From Chloroflexota bacterium (GTDB lineage Bacteria > Chloroflexota > Limnocylindria > Limnocylindrales > CSP1-4), in NCBI GenBank assembly GCA_021785115.1, contig JAJYGO010000364.1, forward strand, positions 1 through 20,015: a stretch of DNA of 20,015 nt, written 5' to 3'. This document shows, piece by piece, positions 1 to 7,043 of the stretch; position 1 is the stretch's first letter; every line of letters starts with the position of its first letter. The notes beneath the pieces were generated by a model. That model ran no database searches. It worked only from the letters and a program-made list of their open reading frames with translations, and was not told the origin of the DNA. The translations under genes and the position numbers were made by a program.

Positions 1-87
1 GACGGCCGGCAGCGGCGAGACCGTCGGCGGCACCCCCCTCGGGTAGCTCGCCAGCCACGGCCGGCTCTCGACGATCGGCTCTTCCAT
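1..87 (-). CDS. Partial acyl-CoA synthetase (AMP-forming), N-terminus only
   Basis: The minus strand opens with ATG at 87 and stays open to the window edge, giving 29 residues. Early in it is the string RPWLASYPRGVPPTV. That Trp-Leu-x-x-Tyr-Pro-x-Gly-Val-Pro-Pro pattern is typical of the extreme N-terminus of bacterial long-chain fatty-acid-CoA ligases (FadD type), which activate fatty acids with ATP and CoA at the inner face of the membrane. None of the AMP-binding motifs are inside the window, so the call rests on the N-terminal signature alone. A -10-like GATAAT lies about 29 nt upstream on the minus strand. The gene is divergent from the L,D-transpeptidase. The catalytic body must be to the left of position 1. 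Confidence 0.6.
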   Translation of the reverse strand, partial: MEEPIVESRPWLASYPRGVPPTVSPLPAV

Positions 88-115
88 GGGCCCCCCGGGC
101 AACGCGATCGGCCCC

Positions 116-121
116 ATTATC
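116..121 (-). promoter_or_regulatory. Candidate -10 element for the acyl-CoA synthetase gene
   Basis: On the minus strand the hexamer reads GATAAT, one base from the sigma-70-type consensus, 29 nt upstream of the ATG at 87. No convincing -35 box is seen at 16-18 nt spacing, so this is a weak call based on one hexamer. Confidence 0.3.
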
Positions 122-187
122 GCCTCACACACGGTTGCCGCGCGAACGGCCGATGCGAGCCGTTCGCGGACTTCAGACCCAGCCCGA

Positions 188-220
188 ACGAACCGAGTAG
201 ACTGGCAGGACTCGGTTCGT
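188..220. promoter_or_regulatory. Perfect 11-bp inverted repeat upstream of the L,D-transpeptidase gene
   Basis: The arms ACGAACCGAGT (188-198) and ACTCGGTTCGT (210-220) are exact reverse complements separated by 11 nt. CCC at 183-185 and GGG at 221-223 could extend the pairing past a 2-nt bulge. The structure ends 6 nt before the GAGGAG Shine-Dalgarno sequence. It could be an operator for a dimeric regulator or an mRNA hairpin next to the ribosome binding site. A TAGACT hexamer (198-203), possibly a -10 box, lies inside it. If that is the promoter, the operator reading is favoured. Confidence 0.6.
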
Positions 221-237
221 GGGGACGAGGAGTGGGG

Positions 238-1176
238 TTGGGCAAGCACACCGCCGGAACGCGTCGGGAATCCCACCGGTCGTGGCCGCGCCTGCTGGCT
301 GCCGCCCTCGCGCTGGTGGTCGCGGCCGCGGCCCTCGGCTACTGGGCGGTCTCCAGCCGCCTGCTCGGCCGGGCGGCAGCCCGCGCGAGCCCCGTCGCGA
401 CCGTCGTGCTTCCGACGCCTCCTCCCCCCGTGCCGCCGCACCACAAGGTCCACTTCCCGACGCTCGCGCTCGGGGCCGAGGGGCCGGCCGTGCTGCGCCT
501 GCAGCAGCTGCTCGCGATGACCGGCTACCTGCCGCTCACCTTCAACGCGTCCTCCTTCCGGCGGCACACGATCGCGCCGGCCTGGTACACGCCGGTCGAT
601 CCTCGCGTCGGCACGTGGTCGTGGACCTACTGGAAGACGCCGGCGCGCCTGCGCACGCTGTGGACCCCCGGGGTCGACACCGTGATGGTCAAGGGCGCCG
701 TGATGACCTTCGAGTACGTGCACGGGATGCCGACCGACGGCATCGCCGGCCCGGCCGTGTGGAAGGCCCTGATCGCGGCCGCGAAGCGCGGCAAGACCGA
801 CCCGTACGTCTACTCGTGGGTGCTGGTCTCCCAGACCCTCCCCCAGAAGCTGACCCTCTGGCAGGGGGGCAAGGTCGTACTCGTGACCCCGGTGAACACG
901 GGGATCCCGCAGGCCCCGACCCAGAATGGGACCTGGCCGGTGTACGCGCGCTTCCTCACGACGACGATGAGCGGCACCGACCCGTCAGGGCACCACTACA
1001 GCGACCCCGGGGTGCCGTGGGTCAGCTACTTCAACGGCGGGGACGCCGTCCACGGGTTCCTGCGGGCCTCCTACGGGTTCCCCCAGAGCCTCGGGTGCGT
1101 CGAGCTCCCCTACGCGAACGCCAAGGTCGCGTTCGGGCACATGACCTACGGGACGCTGGTCACCGTCATACCGTGA
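238..1176 (+). CDS. L,D-transpeptidase (YkuD fold) with N-terminal membrane anchor and peptidoglycan-binding region
   Basis: Forms or remodels 3-3 peptidoglycan cross-links outside the membrane, or anchors molecules to peptidoglycan, using a catalytic Cys. Numbered from the upstream GTG at 232, a positively charged N-terminus precedes a hydrophobic segment (residues 21-40) and a Pro-rich linker (61-70). A peptidoglycan-binding-like region (about 80-182, with GPAVLRLQQLL and GIAGPAVWKAL as its two halves) is split by an insertion of about 45 residues. The YkuD domain (about 205-314) has His274 and Cys289 in the HG...S.GCV motif. The start at TTG 238 is preferred because GAGGAG (227-232) is 5 nt upstream of it, whereas GTG 232 overlaps that Shine-Dalgarno sequence. 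The stop overlaps the next gene's GTG, implying coupled translation. Family assignment is firm; the cross-linking partner is not known. Confidence 0.9.
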   Translation: MGKHTAGTRRESHRSWPRLLAAALALVVAAAALGYWAVSSRLLGRAAARASPVATVVLPTPPPPVPPHHKVHFPTLALGAEGPAVLRLQQLLAMTGYLPLTFNASSFRRHTIAPAWYTPVDPRVGTWSWTYWKTPARLRTLWTPGVDTVMVKGAVMTFEYVHGMPTDGIAGPAVWKALIAAAKRGKTDPYVYSWVLVSQTLPQKLTLWQGGKVVLVTPVNTGIPQAPTQNGTWPVYARFLTTTMSGTDPSGHHYSDPGVPWVSYFNGGDAVHGFLRASYGFPQSLGCVELPYANAKVAFGHMTYGTLVTVIP

Positions 1177-3527
1177 GCGACTGGGCCGACGCCCTGCGCG
1201 AGCGGGCGCGGGCGGCGCTCCCGCCGACCGAGGGTGCGCTTGCGGTCCCGGGGCTCTCGGCCCCTGTCGAGATGGTGCGCGATCGCTGGGGCGTCCCTCA
1301 CGTCACGGCAGCCGACCACCTGGATCTCGCGTTCGCGCAGGGGTTCGTCACGGCCTCCGAGCGGCTGTTCCAGCTGGAGCTCTCGCTGCGGCTCGGCTCC
1401 GGGCGGCTCGCGGAGGTGTTCGGCGAGCTGACGCTCCCCCTCGACCGGTTCGTACGGACCGTCGGGTGGAACCGCGCCGCCGCCCGCATCGCCGCGAAGT
1501 CCGACGACGAGTCGCGCGCCCTGATCGACGCGATGGTCGCCGGCTGGCACGCGTGGCTCGCCGCGATGCCAGCCCGGCCGGTCGAGTACGAGGTGCTGGG
1601 GCTCGACCCATGGCTGCCCTCCGGCGACGAGGCGCGCGAGCTGGTCGCCGCCGCATCGGTGTTCATGTCGTGGAGCCTCTCGGGGAACCTGGACGCCGAG
1701 CTGCTGCGGGCGGAGATCGGGGAGCGCCTCGGGTGGGAGGCGGTGCTCGACCTGTTCCCGGGGGTGCCGACCGAGCCCGGGCCGGTGCTGGCCGGCAAGC
1801 TCGGGGCCGACGACGCCGGCCGGGCTGCCCTCGACCTCCTCCGCGCCGGCCCTCGCCTGCCCGGCGGCCAGGGCTCGAACAACTGGGTGGTCGGCGGACG
1901 CCGGAGCGCCACCGGGAGGCCGCTGCTCGCGAACGACCCCCACCTGCTGGTCCAGCTGCCGTCGGTCTGGTTCGAGATCCACCTGACGGGGCCCGGCCTC
2001 GACGTCGCCGGCGTCGCGCTGCCGTTCGCCCCGGGGGTGACGATCGGCCACAACGACCGGATCGCCTGGGGATTCACCAACGTCGGCGGGGACGTGCAGG
2101 ACCTGTACCTCGAGCGGCTGTCCGGGGACGGAACGGCGGCGCTGTACGAGGGGCGGTGGGAGCCGCTCGCGGTGCGCCGCGAGGAGATCCGGGTGCGGGG
2201 CGCGGCCGAGCCGGTCGTGGTCGAGGCGCGCGAGACGCGCCACGGGCCGCTGCTCGACTCCTACCTCGTCGGCATCGCGCGGCCCGAGCCGCGACCGCTC
2301 CGCGAGACCTACGCGCTGCGCTTCGTGGGCCTGGACGAGGGCGTCCAGCCCGCGGTCACGCTGCGGATCAACCGCGCGCGGACGTTCGAGGAGTTCCGCG
2401 AGGCCGTTCGCGGCTGGCACTGCCCCGGGCAGAACATGGTCTATGCCGACGTCGAGGGCCACATCGGCTACCAGGCCACCGGCCTGCACCCGGTCCGGCG
2501 CCGGGGCGACGGCACGCTGCCGGTCCCGGGGTGGACGGCCGAGTACGAGTGGGAGGGCTGGGTCCCGTTCGACGAGATGCCGTGGGCGCTCGATCCGGAC
2601 GAGGGGTTCCTGGTCACCGCGAACAACCGGCCCCACGACGACAGATACCCATGGTTCCTCGGCCGGGACTTCATGCCGCCATTCCGCGCACGGCGGATCA
2701 CCGAGCTGCTGACGGCGACCGAGCGCCACGACACGGCCTCGTTCGCGCGGATCCAGATGGACACCGTCTCGATCCCGGCCCGGACGATCGTCCCGATGCT
2801 GCTCGAGGTCGAGCCGAAGACCGAGGCCCAGCGGGCCGCGCTGGCGCTGCTGCGCGGTTGGGACCTCGACCTCGCGGCGGGATCGGCGGCCGCGGGCGTC
2901 TACCAGGCGTGGTGCCGACACATCGCCGAGCAGGTGCTGCGCCCGCGACTCGGCGATGAGCTCTTCGAGCAGTACTACGGCCTGCGCGAGTGGTCGAACG
3001 CCTTCCAGCACCAGGCTCTGGCACACCTGCTCGCCTACCCGTCGGCGCGCTGGTTCGGCGAGGACGGTCGTGCGGCCCGCGACCGGGCGCTGTGCCGAGC
3101 GCTCGACGCGGCGCTCGAGGAGCTGGCGGAGAGGCTCGGCGAGAGTCCGCAAGGGTGGTCGTGGGGCGGCCTCCACCACGTGCGCTTCGCCGGGCAGCTC
3201 GCGAGGGTGCCGGGCCTCGGCGATCTCTTCACCGGTGGCGAGATGCCGATCGGCGGGGACGAGCAGACCGTGCTGCAGTCGATGTACGAGCCGGGGGCGG
3301 GGACGTATGACGCCGTTGTCGTGCCGTCGTGGCGGCAGATTCTCGACCCCTCGGACTGGGACGCCTCGGTGGGCACCCACACGGTCGGGCAGTCCGGGAA
3401 CCCGGCGAGCCCCCACTTCGCCGACCTGTTCCCGCTCTGGGCCGAGGGCCGGCACCACCCGCTGCCGTTCTCGCGCTCGGCCGTCGACGCCGCCGCCGAG
3501 TCCACGCAGCGCCTCGTCCCCGGATAG
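1173..3527 (+). CDS. Penicillin acylase family Ntn-hydrolase, apparently cytoplasmic
   Basis: Cleaves an amide bond. Family members hydrolyse beta-lactam side chains, acyl-homoserine lactones or other N-acyl compounds after autocatalytic splitting into alpha and beta chains. The 784-residue protein has the expected order: alpha-chain region with VRDRWGVPHVTA near the start, a spacer, then the Gly-Ser-Asn-Asn-Trp motif in which Ser235 should become the N-terminal nucleophile of the beta chain. Further on, GHNDRIAWGFTNVGGD carries the oxyanion-hole-type Asn. The frame is open well upstream, to 219, but that stretch is antiparallel noise over the L,D-transpeptidase. The GTG at 1173 overlaps the preceding TGA and begins the recognisable protein. 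There is no signal peptide, unlike classical periplasmic or secreted members, which is odd. Substrate cannot be assigned from sequence. Confidence 0.9.
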   Translation: MSDWADALRERARAALPPTEGALAVPGLSAPVEMVRDRWGVPHVTAADHLDLAFAQGFVTASERLFQLELSLRLGSGRLAEVFGELTLPLDRFVRTVGWNRAAARIAAKSDDESRALIDAMVAGWHAWLAAMPARPVEYEVLGLDPWLPSGDEARELVAAASVFMSWSLSGNLDAELLRAEIGERLGWEAVLDLFPGVPTEPGPVLAGKLGADDAGRAALDLLRAGPRLPGGQGSNNWVVGGRRSATGRPLLANDPHLLVQLPSVWFEIHLTGPGLDVAGVALPFAPGVTIGHNDRIAWGFTNVGGDVQDLYLERLSGDGTAALYEGRWEPLAVRREEIRVRGAAEPVVVEARETRHGPLLDSYLVGIARPEPRPLRETYALRFVGLDEGVQPAVTLRINRARTFEEFREAVRGWHCPGQNMVYADVEGHIGYQATGLHPVRRRGDGTLPVPGWTAEYEWEGWVPFDEMPWALDPDEGFLVTANNRPHDDRYPWFLGRDFMPPFRARRITELLTATERHDTASFARIQMDTVSIPARTIVPMLLEVEPKTEAQRAALALLRGWDLDLAAGSAAAGVYQAWCRHIAEQVLRPRLGDELFEQYYGLREWSNAFQHQALAHLLAYPSARWFGEDGRAARDRALCRALDAALEELAERLGESPQGWSWGGLHHVRFAGQLARVPGLGDLFTGGEMPIGGDEQTVLQSMYEPGAGTYDAVVVPSWRQILDPSDWDASVGTHTVGQSGNPASPHFADLFPLWAEGRHHPLPFSRSAVDAAAESTQRLVPG

Positions 3528-3534
3528 CATCCGG
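3520..3534 (+). terminator. Small hairpin over the penicillin acylase stop codon
   Basis: CCGGAT and ATCCGG form a 6-bp stem with an AGC loop spanning the TAG stop. There is no T-tract. It may be a weak terminator or processing signal, or chance in GC-rich DNA. Confidence 0.25.
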
Positions 3535-3588
3535 ATTCGACCGATCCGCGCCCGCCCGCCCGGGATCCTCGACTTCCGGCTGCGCTGC

Positions 3589-3594
3589 TAGCAT
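3589..3594 (+). promoter_or_regulatory. Candidate -10 element of crgA, suggesting a leaderless transcript
   Basis: TAGCAT ends 10 nt before the crgA ATG at 3605, so transcription would be expected to start at or within a few bases of the start codon. No Shine-Dalgarno sequence precedes the ATG, which fits leaderless translation, common in Actinobacteria. A good -35 is not visible. Confidence 0.4.
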
Positions 3595-3604
3595 TCCACG
3601 CGTC

Positions 3605-3844
3605 ATGCCGAAGGCACGGTCGAAGCGGAGCCGCTACATTCCGCCCCCCAAGAAGAAGCCGAAGGCGAGCCCGCGATGGTTCGGGGCCGTCATCCTCACG
3701 GTCATGCTGCTCGGCGTGGCCGTGATCGTCCTGAACTACCTGGGGCTGATGCCTTTCACGGGCGGGCAGGCCAAGGGCTGGCTCGTGTTCGTCGGGCTCG
3801 GGCTGATCGGTGCCGGGTTCCTGCTCGCCACCCAGTGGCGCTGA
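3605..3844 (+). CDS. crgA: Cell division protein CrgA
   Basis: A small inner-membrane protein of the actinobacterial divisome. In mycobacteria CrgA binds FtsZ, FtsQ and penicillin-binding proteins and helps place peptidoglycan synthesis at the septum. The 79-residue product has the family layout: a basic, Lys/Pro-rich cytoplasmic N-terminus (MPKARSKRSRYIPPPKKKPK), then SPRW leading into transmembrane helix 1 (about 24-46), a short Gly-rich external loop, transmembrane helix 2 (about 55-76) and a C-terminal TQWR. The length is close to the family norm. The frame is open upstream without a start signal; ATG 3605 begins the conserved basic region and follows a -10-like TAGCAT. It lies 77 nt after the penicillin acylase gene and just before an FmdB-type gene. 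The only weak point is the lack of a clear -35. Confidence 0.9.
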   Translation: MPKARSKRSRYIPPPKKKPKASPRWFGAVILTVMLLGVAVIVLNYLGLMPFTGGQAKGWLVFVGLGLIGAGFLLATQWR

Positions 3845-3867
3845 GGGACGCGGCCGGGAGGGCGCCC

Positions 3868-4119
3868 GTGCCCGTCTACGAGTACCGCTGTACGGCGTGC
3901 GGGGCGCCGTCCGAGGAGCTGCGCCCCATGGCCCAGTCGAACGCCGACCCCGGGCCATGCCCGGCCTGCGGGGGACGGCGGCGCCGGGCGTTCGGCCGCG
4001 TCGGCGTTCGTTTCGAGGGATGGGGCTTCAGCCGGACCGACGCGCTCGTGTCGGAGGATCGCCCCCGAAAGGACTTCAAGGCGCTCCGCGAGCGCGCCGA
4101 ACAGCTCAGGGACGGCTGA
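3868..4119 (+). CDS. FmdB family zinc-ribbon protein
   Basis: An 83-residue protein beginning MPVYEYRCTACG, the hallmark of the FmdB/CxxC_CXXC_SSSS regulatory family. Cys8, Cys11, Cys31 and Cys34 form two CxxC knuckles expected to bind one zinc ion. The remainder is a basic, probably helical C-terminal tail. The family is usually described as putative regulatory and its molecular role is unsettled, so no function beyond zinc binding is claimed. The GTG start at 3868 has GGGAGG about 6 nt upstream and begins the conserved domain exactly. It follows crgA by 23 nt and could be cotranscribed with it. Its 3' end overlaps the convergent dehydrogenase gene by 14 nt. Confidence 0.85.
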   Translation: MPVYEYRCTACGAPSEELRPMAQSNADPGPCPACGGRRRRAFGRVGVRFEGWGFSRTDALVSEDRPRKDFKALRERAEQLRDG

Positions 4120-7036
4120 CGCCGGGCCGGGGACCGAGCGCCGCGGCGGCCACCTCCGCGACGTGGAGCGCGCGCCTGCCGCCCGCCTGGCTGATCTGCT
4201 CCCGGCAGCTGAAGCCGTCGGCCACCACGAGGACCTCGGGGGCCGCCGACCGGATGGCCGGCAGCAGCCGTCGTTCGCCGATCGCCACGGACACCCGATA
4301 GGTCTCCCGCGCGAACCCGAACGCGCCCGCCATCCCGCAGCAGCCCGCGTCGAGCACCTCCGGCTGCATTCCCAGCCGGTCGAGCAGCCAGCGCTCGGCG
4401 TCGGTCCCGGCCAGCGCCGCCTGGTGGCAGTGGCCCTGGACCACCGCCCGCCGGGAGCCTCCGGGCGGGCCGGGCGGGCCGGGCGGGCGCCAGCCGGGGG
4501 CCGCCCGCTGGAGAAGCTCGGGGAGATCGACGGCGGCGGCGGCCACGCGCTCGGCCCTCGGGTCTCCGGGGAACAGCTCCCGCAGCTCGTCGCGGAAGAC
4601 CGAGAGGCAGCTCGGCTCCAGCACGACGACCGGGTCGCCGGCCTCCACCCGCGGGGCGAGGACGCGGACCGTGCGACGGAGGACCCAGCGCGCCGTGTCG
4701 AGCATGCCCTGATCGAACAGGGGGCGCCCGCAGCAGACGGCGGCGCGCGGGACGTCCACCTCGAACCCTGCGTCCTCCAGGACCCGGACCGCCGCGCGGC
4801 CGACCTCCGGGCGGAAGAAGTTGGTGAACGTGTCGGGCCAGAGCACCACCCGGCCTCGTGGGGCGGGCGGGCTGGGCGCGGCGGCGCCGGCGCTCTCTCG
4901 CGCACGACGCCGTCGCGCCCCGGCCGTGAATGGGCGGAGGGACAGCCTCGGGACCTGCCGCTCCCGCGCCACCCCCACCCATGCCAGCACGCCGGACGCC
5001 CGGGCCGCGGCCACCAGCGCGTTCGCGAGGCGTGGGGCGAGCGACCCGAGCCGTGCCCAGACGAACACCAGCCCGGCTCCCCAGCCGAGGAGCGGCCGGC
5101 GGCGGCCCTCGTAGTAGTGGGAGAGGAACTCGGCCTTCATCGCGGCGACGTCGACCCCGGTCGGACACTCGGCCTTGCACGCCTTGCAGGACAGGCAGAG
5201 ATCGAGCGCCTCCTTGACCGACTGGTCGCGCCAGGGATCGCCGCCGCCCGGCATCCGGCCCTGCAGCGCCTCGAACAGCAGGCGCGCGCGCCCCCTCGTC
5301 GAGAACCGCTCCTCGCGGGTGGCCATGTAGCTCGGGCACATGGTCCCGGCGTCGGTCTTCCGGCACGCGCCCACGCCGATGCACCGGAACGCCGCGTGGC
5401 CGATGCTGCCACCGTCGCGGGCGAACGCCAGCCGCACCGGCGGGGAGGCCGGGCGGAACCCCGGACCCATCCGCAGGTCGGCGTCCAGCGGGCGCGGGCG
5501 GACCACCTTGCCCGGGTTCATGAGGTCGTCCGGGTCGAAGATGCCCTTGAACTCCGCGAAGGCCTCGACGAGCCGCTCCCCGAACATCCTCGGCAGCAGC
5601 TCCGCCCGTGCCTGCCCGTCGCCGTGCTCGCCCGAGAGCGAGCCCCCGTGAGCGATGACGACATCCGCCGCGGCCTCGACGAACCGCCGGTACTCTTCGA
5701 CCCCGCGATCGCTCGCGAGGTCGAACGGGACCATCACGTGGAGGCAGCCGTCCCCGAAGTGCCCGTACAGCGAACACCGGTAGCCGAAGCGCTCGAAGAG
5801 CGCGGAGAGGTCCCGCAGGTATCCCCCCATCCGTTCGGGCGCGACGGCCGAGTCCTCCCACCCGGGCCACGCGTCCGGCCTGCCCGGCACGAAGGCCGTG
5901 GCGGCAAGCGCCGATTCGCGCAGCGCCCAGGCGCGCGCCTGGTCGGCGGGCCGGTCGAGCAGCCGATGGGGAACGCCGAGGGACCGCGTCGCGCGCGCGG
6001 CAAGCGCGGCCGCCTCCCGCGGCGATTCGCCCTCGAACTCCGCGAGCAGCCAGCCGCGACCCTCGGGGAACACCTCCAGTCGGTGGCCCCGGCCTTCGAG
6101 GACGTGCGCGAGGAGCACGTCGTCCACCGCCTCCAGCCCCGCCGGCCCGTGTGCGAGCACCTCCGGAACGCGGTCGGCGGCGGTGGCGATGTCGGGGAAG
6201 CCGAGGATCGCAAGGCTCTGGGCCGGGGCGCGCGGGACCAGCCGGACCGTGGCCCCGAGGACCACCGCGCACGTTCCCTCCGATCCAACCAGCGCGCGCC
6301 CGACGTGGAACCCGCGCTCGGGCAGCAGCTCGTCCAGGTTGTACCCGGACACGCGGCGCGGGATGGGCGGGAACCGTTCCCGGACCTCGACGGCCGTCCG
6401 GTCGCGCAGGTCGCGGAGGGACCGGAGCACCGCTCCCTCCCGGTTCCCCGCCGCGGCCGGACCCTGCAGGTCGTCCTCACTGACCGGCCCGGCCTCCATC
6501 CGGGTCCCGTCGGACAGCAGGAGGTCGAGCGACTCGACGTTGTCGACCGTTCGCCCGTGCGCCACGGAGTGCACGCCGCACGAGTTGTTCCCGATCATCC
6601 CGCCGAGCGTGCAGCGGCTGTGGGTCGCGGGGTCCGGGCCGAACGCGAGCCCGTGGCCCGCCGCGGTCCGCTGCAGCTCGTCCAGGACGGTGCCGGGCAG
6701 GACGCGGGCGAGGCGACGGTCCGGATCCAGTGCCACCACGCCCCGCACGTGCCTGGAGAGGTCCAGGACCACCGCCGCGTTGCACGCCTGGCCGGCGAGG
6801 CTCGTCCCCGCGCCGCGGGCGAGGATCGGGGCCCCGTGCTCGCGGCACACGGCGACGGCCGCGAGCACGTCGTCGACGTCGCGCGGCGCGACGACGCCGA
6901 TCGGCACCTGACGATAGTTCGACGCGTCGGAGGCGTAGAGGGCACGATCGCCAGCGCCGAAGCGGACCTCCCCGCGGAGCGCACGCCGGAGGTCGGCCGC
7001 CAGGGCACCGGCGCCGGCGTCGCTGCCCCCACGCAT
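4106..7036 (-). CDS. Fused FAD-linked and Fe-S D-2-hydroxyacid dehydrogenase (YdiJ/D-2-hydroxyglutarate dehydrogenase-like)
   Basis: Oxidises a D-2-hydroxy acid to the 2-oxo acid, passing electrons through FAD and Fe-S clusters. The 976-residue chain fuses a GlcD-like half to a GlpC-like half. The PCMH FAD-binding domain shows RGAGTSLAGQ (74-83) and CTLGGMIGNNSCG (142-154), followed by the FAD-oxidase C-terminal domain. A first Cys cluster (about 548-565, CxxxxxCxxxxxxxxCP) and a classic CxxCxxCxxxCP 4Fe-4S motif (about 612-625) come next. Then there are two CCG-type motifs, AVCCGRP near 767 and GCCGMAG near 897. Start ATG 7036 is chosen because AGGAG lies 4 nt upstream, overlapping the permease stop codon, and the 42 residues upstream look non-coding. 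It is the last gene of the IclR-aminotransferase-permease operon. A (Pro-Pro-Gly)3 tract near residue 850 is an oddity. Substrate is not determined. Confidence 0.88.
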   Translation of the reverse strand: MRGGSDAGAGALAADLRRALRGEVRFGAGDRALYASDASNYRQVPIGVVAPRDVDDVLAAVAVCREHGAPILARGAGTSLAGQACNAAVVLDLSRHVRGVVALDPDRRLARVLPGTVLDELQRTAAGHGLAFGPDPATHSRCTLGGMIGNNSCGVHSVAHGRTVDNVESLDLLLSDGTRMEAGPVSEDDLQGPAAAGNREGAVLRSLRDLRDRTAVEVRERFPPIPRRVSGYNLDELLPERGFHVGRALVGSEGTCAVVLGATVRLVPRAPAQSLAILGFPDIATAADRVPEVLAHGPAGLEAVDDVLLAHVLEGRGHRLEVFPEGRGWLLAEFEGESPREAAALAARATRSLGVPHRLLDRPADQARAWALRESALAATAFVPGRPDAWPGWEDSAVAPERMGGYLRDLSALFERFGYRCSLYGHFGDGCLHVMVPFDLASDRGVEEYRRFVEAAADVVIAHGGSLSGEHGDGQARAELLPRMFGERLVEAFAEFKGIFDPDDLMNPGKVVRPRPLDADLRMGPGFRPASPPVRLAFARDGGSIGHAAFRCIGVGACRKTDAGTMCPSYMATREERFSTRGRARLLFEALQGRMPGGGDPWRDQSVKEALDLCLSCKACKAECPTGVDVAAMKAEFLSHYYEGRRRPLLGWGAGLVFVWARLGSLAPRLANALVAAARASGVLAWVGVARERQVPRLSLRPFTAGARRRRARESAGAAAPSPPAPRGRVVLWPDTFTNFFRPEVGRAAVRVLEDAGFEVDVPRAAVCCGRPLFDQGMLDTARWVLRRTVRVLAPRVEAGDPVVVLEPSCLSVFRDELRELFPGDPRAERVAAAAVDLPELLQRAAPGWRPPGPPGPPGGSRRAVVQGHCHQAALAGTDAERWLLDRLGMQPEVLDAGCCGMAGAFGFARETYRVSVAIGERRLLPAIRSAAPEVLVVADGFSCREQISQAGGRRALHVAEVAAAALGPRPGVSRP
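4462..4488. repeat. Three tandem copies of a 9-bp unit inside the dehydrogenase gene
   Basis: CGGGCGGGC is repeated three times without interruption. On the coding (minus) strand it encodes Pro-Pro-Gly repeats between the two CCG domains, probably a flexible linker. The plus strand has six closely spaced GGG runs and could fold into a G-quadruplex. The unit is in frame, so copy-number changes would alter linker length without breaking the gene. Confidence 0.8.
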
Positions 7037-7043
7037 CTCGCTC

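Noticed and set aside
219..1172. Upstream in-frame extension of the penicillin acylase frame (about 318 codons)
   Set aside because: It lies entirely over the L,D-transpeptidase in another frame, is Arg/Pro/Gly-rich noise, and the conserved acylase begins at GTG 1173.
1146..3530. Long minus-strand frame of about 794 codons antisense to the penicillin acylase
   Set aside because: Composition is Arg/Gly/Pro-rich without domains; it is the usual antisense shadow of a high-GC gene.
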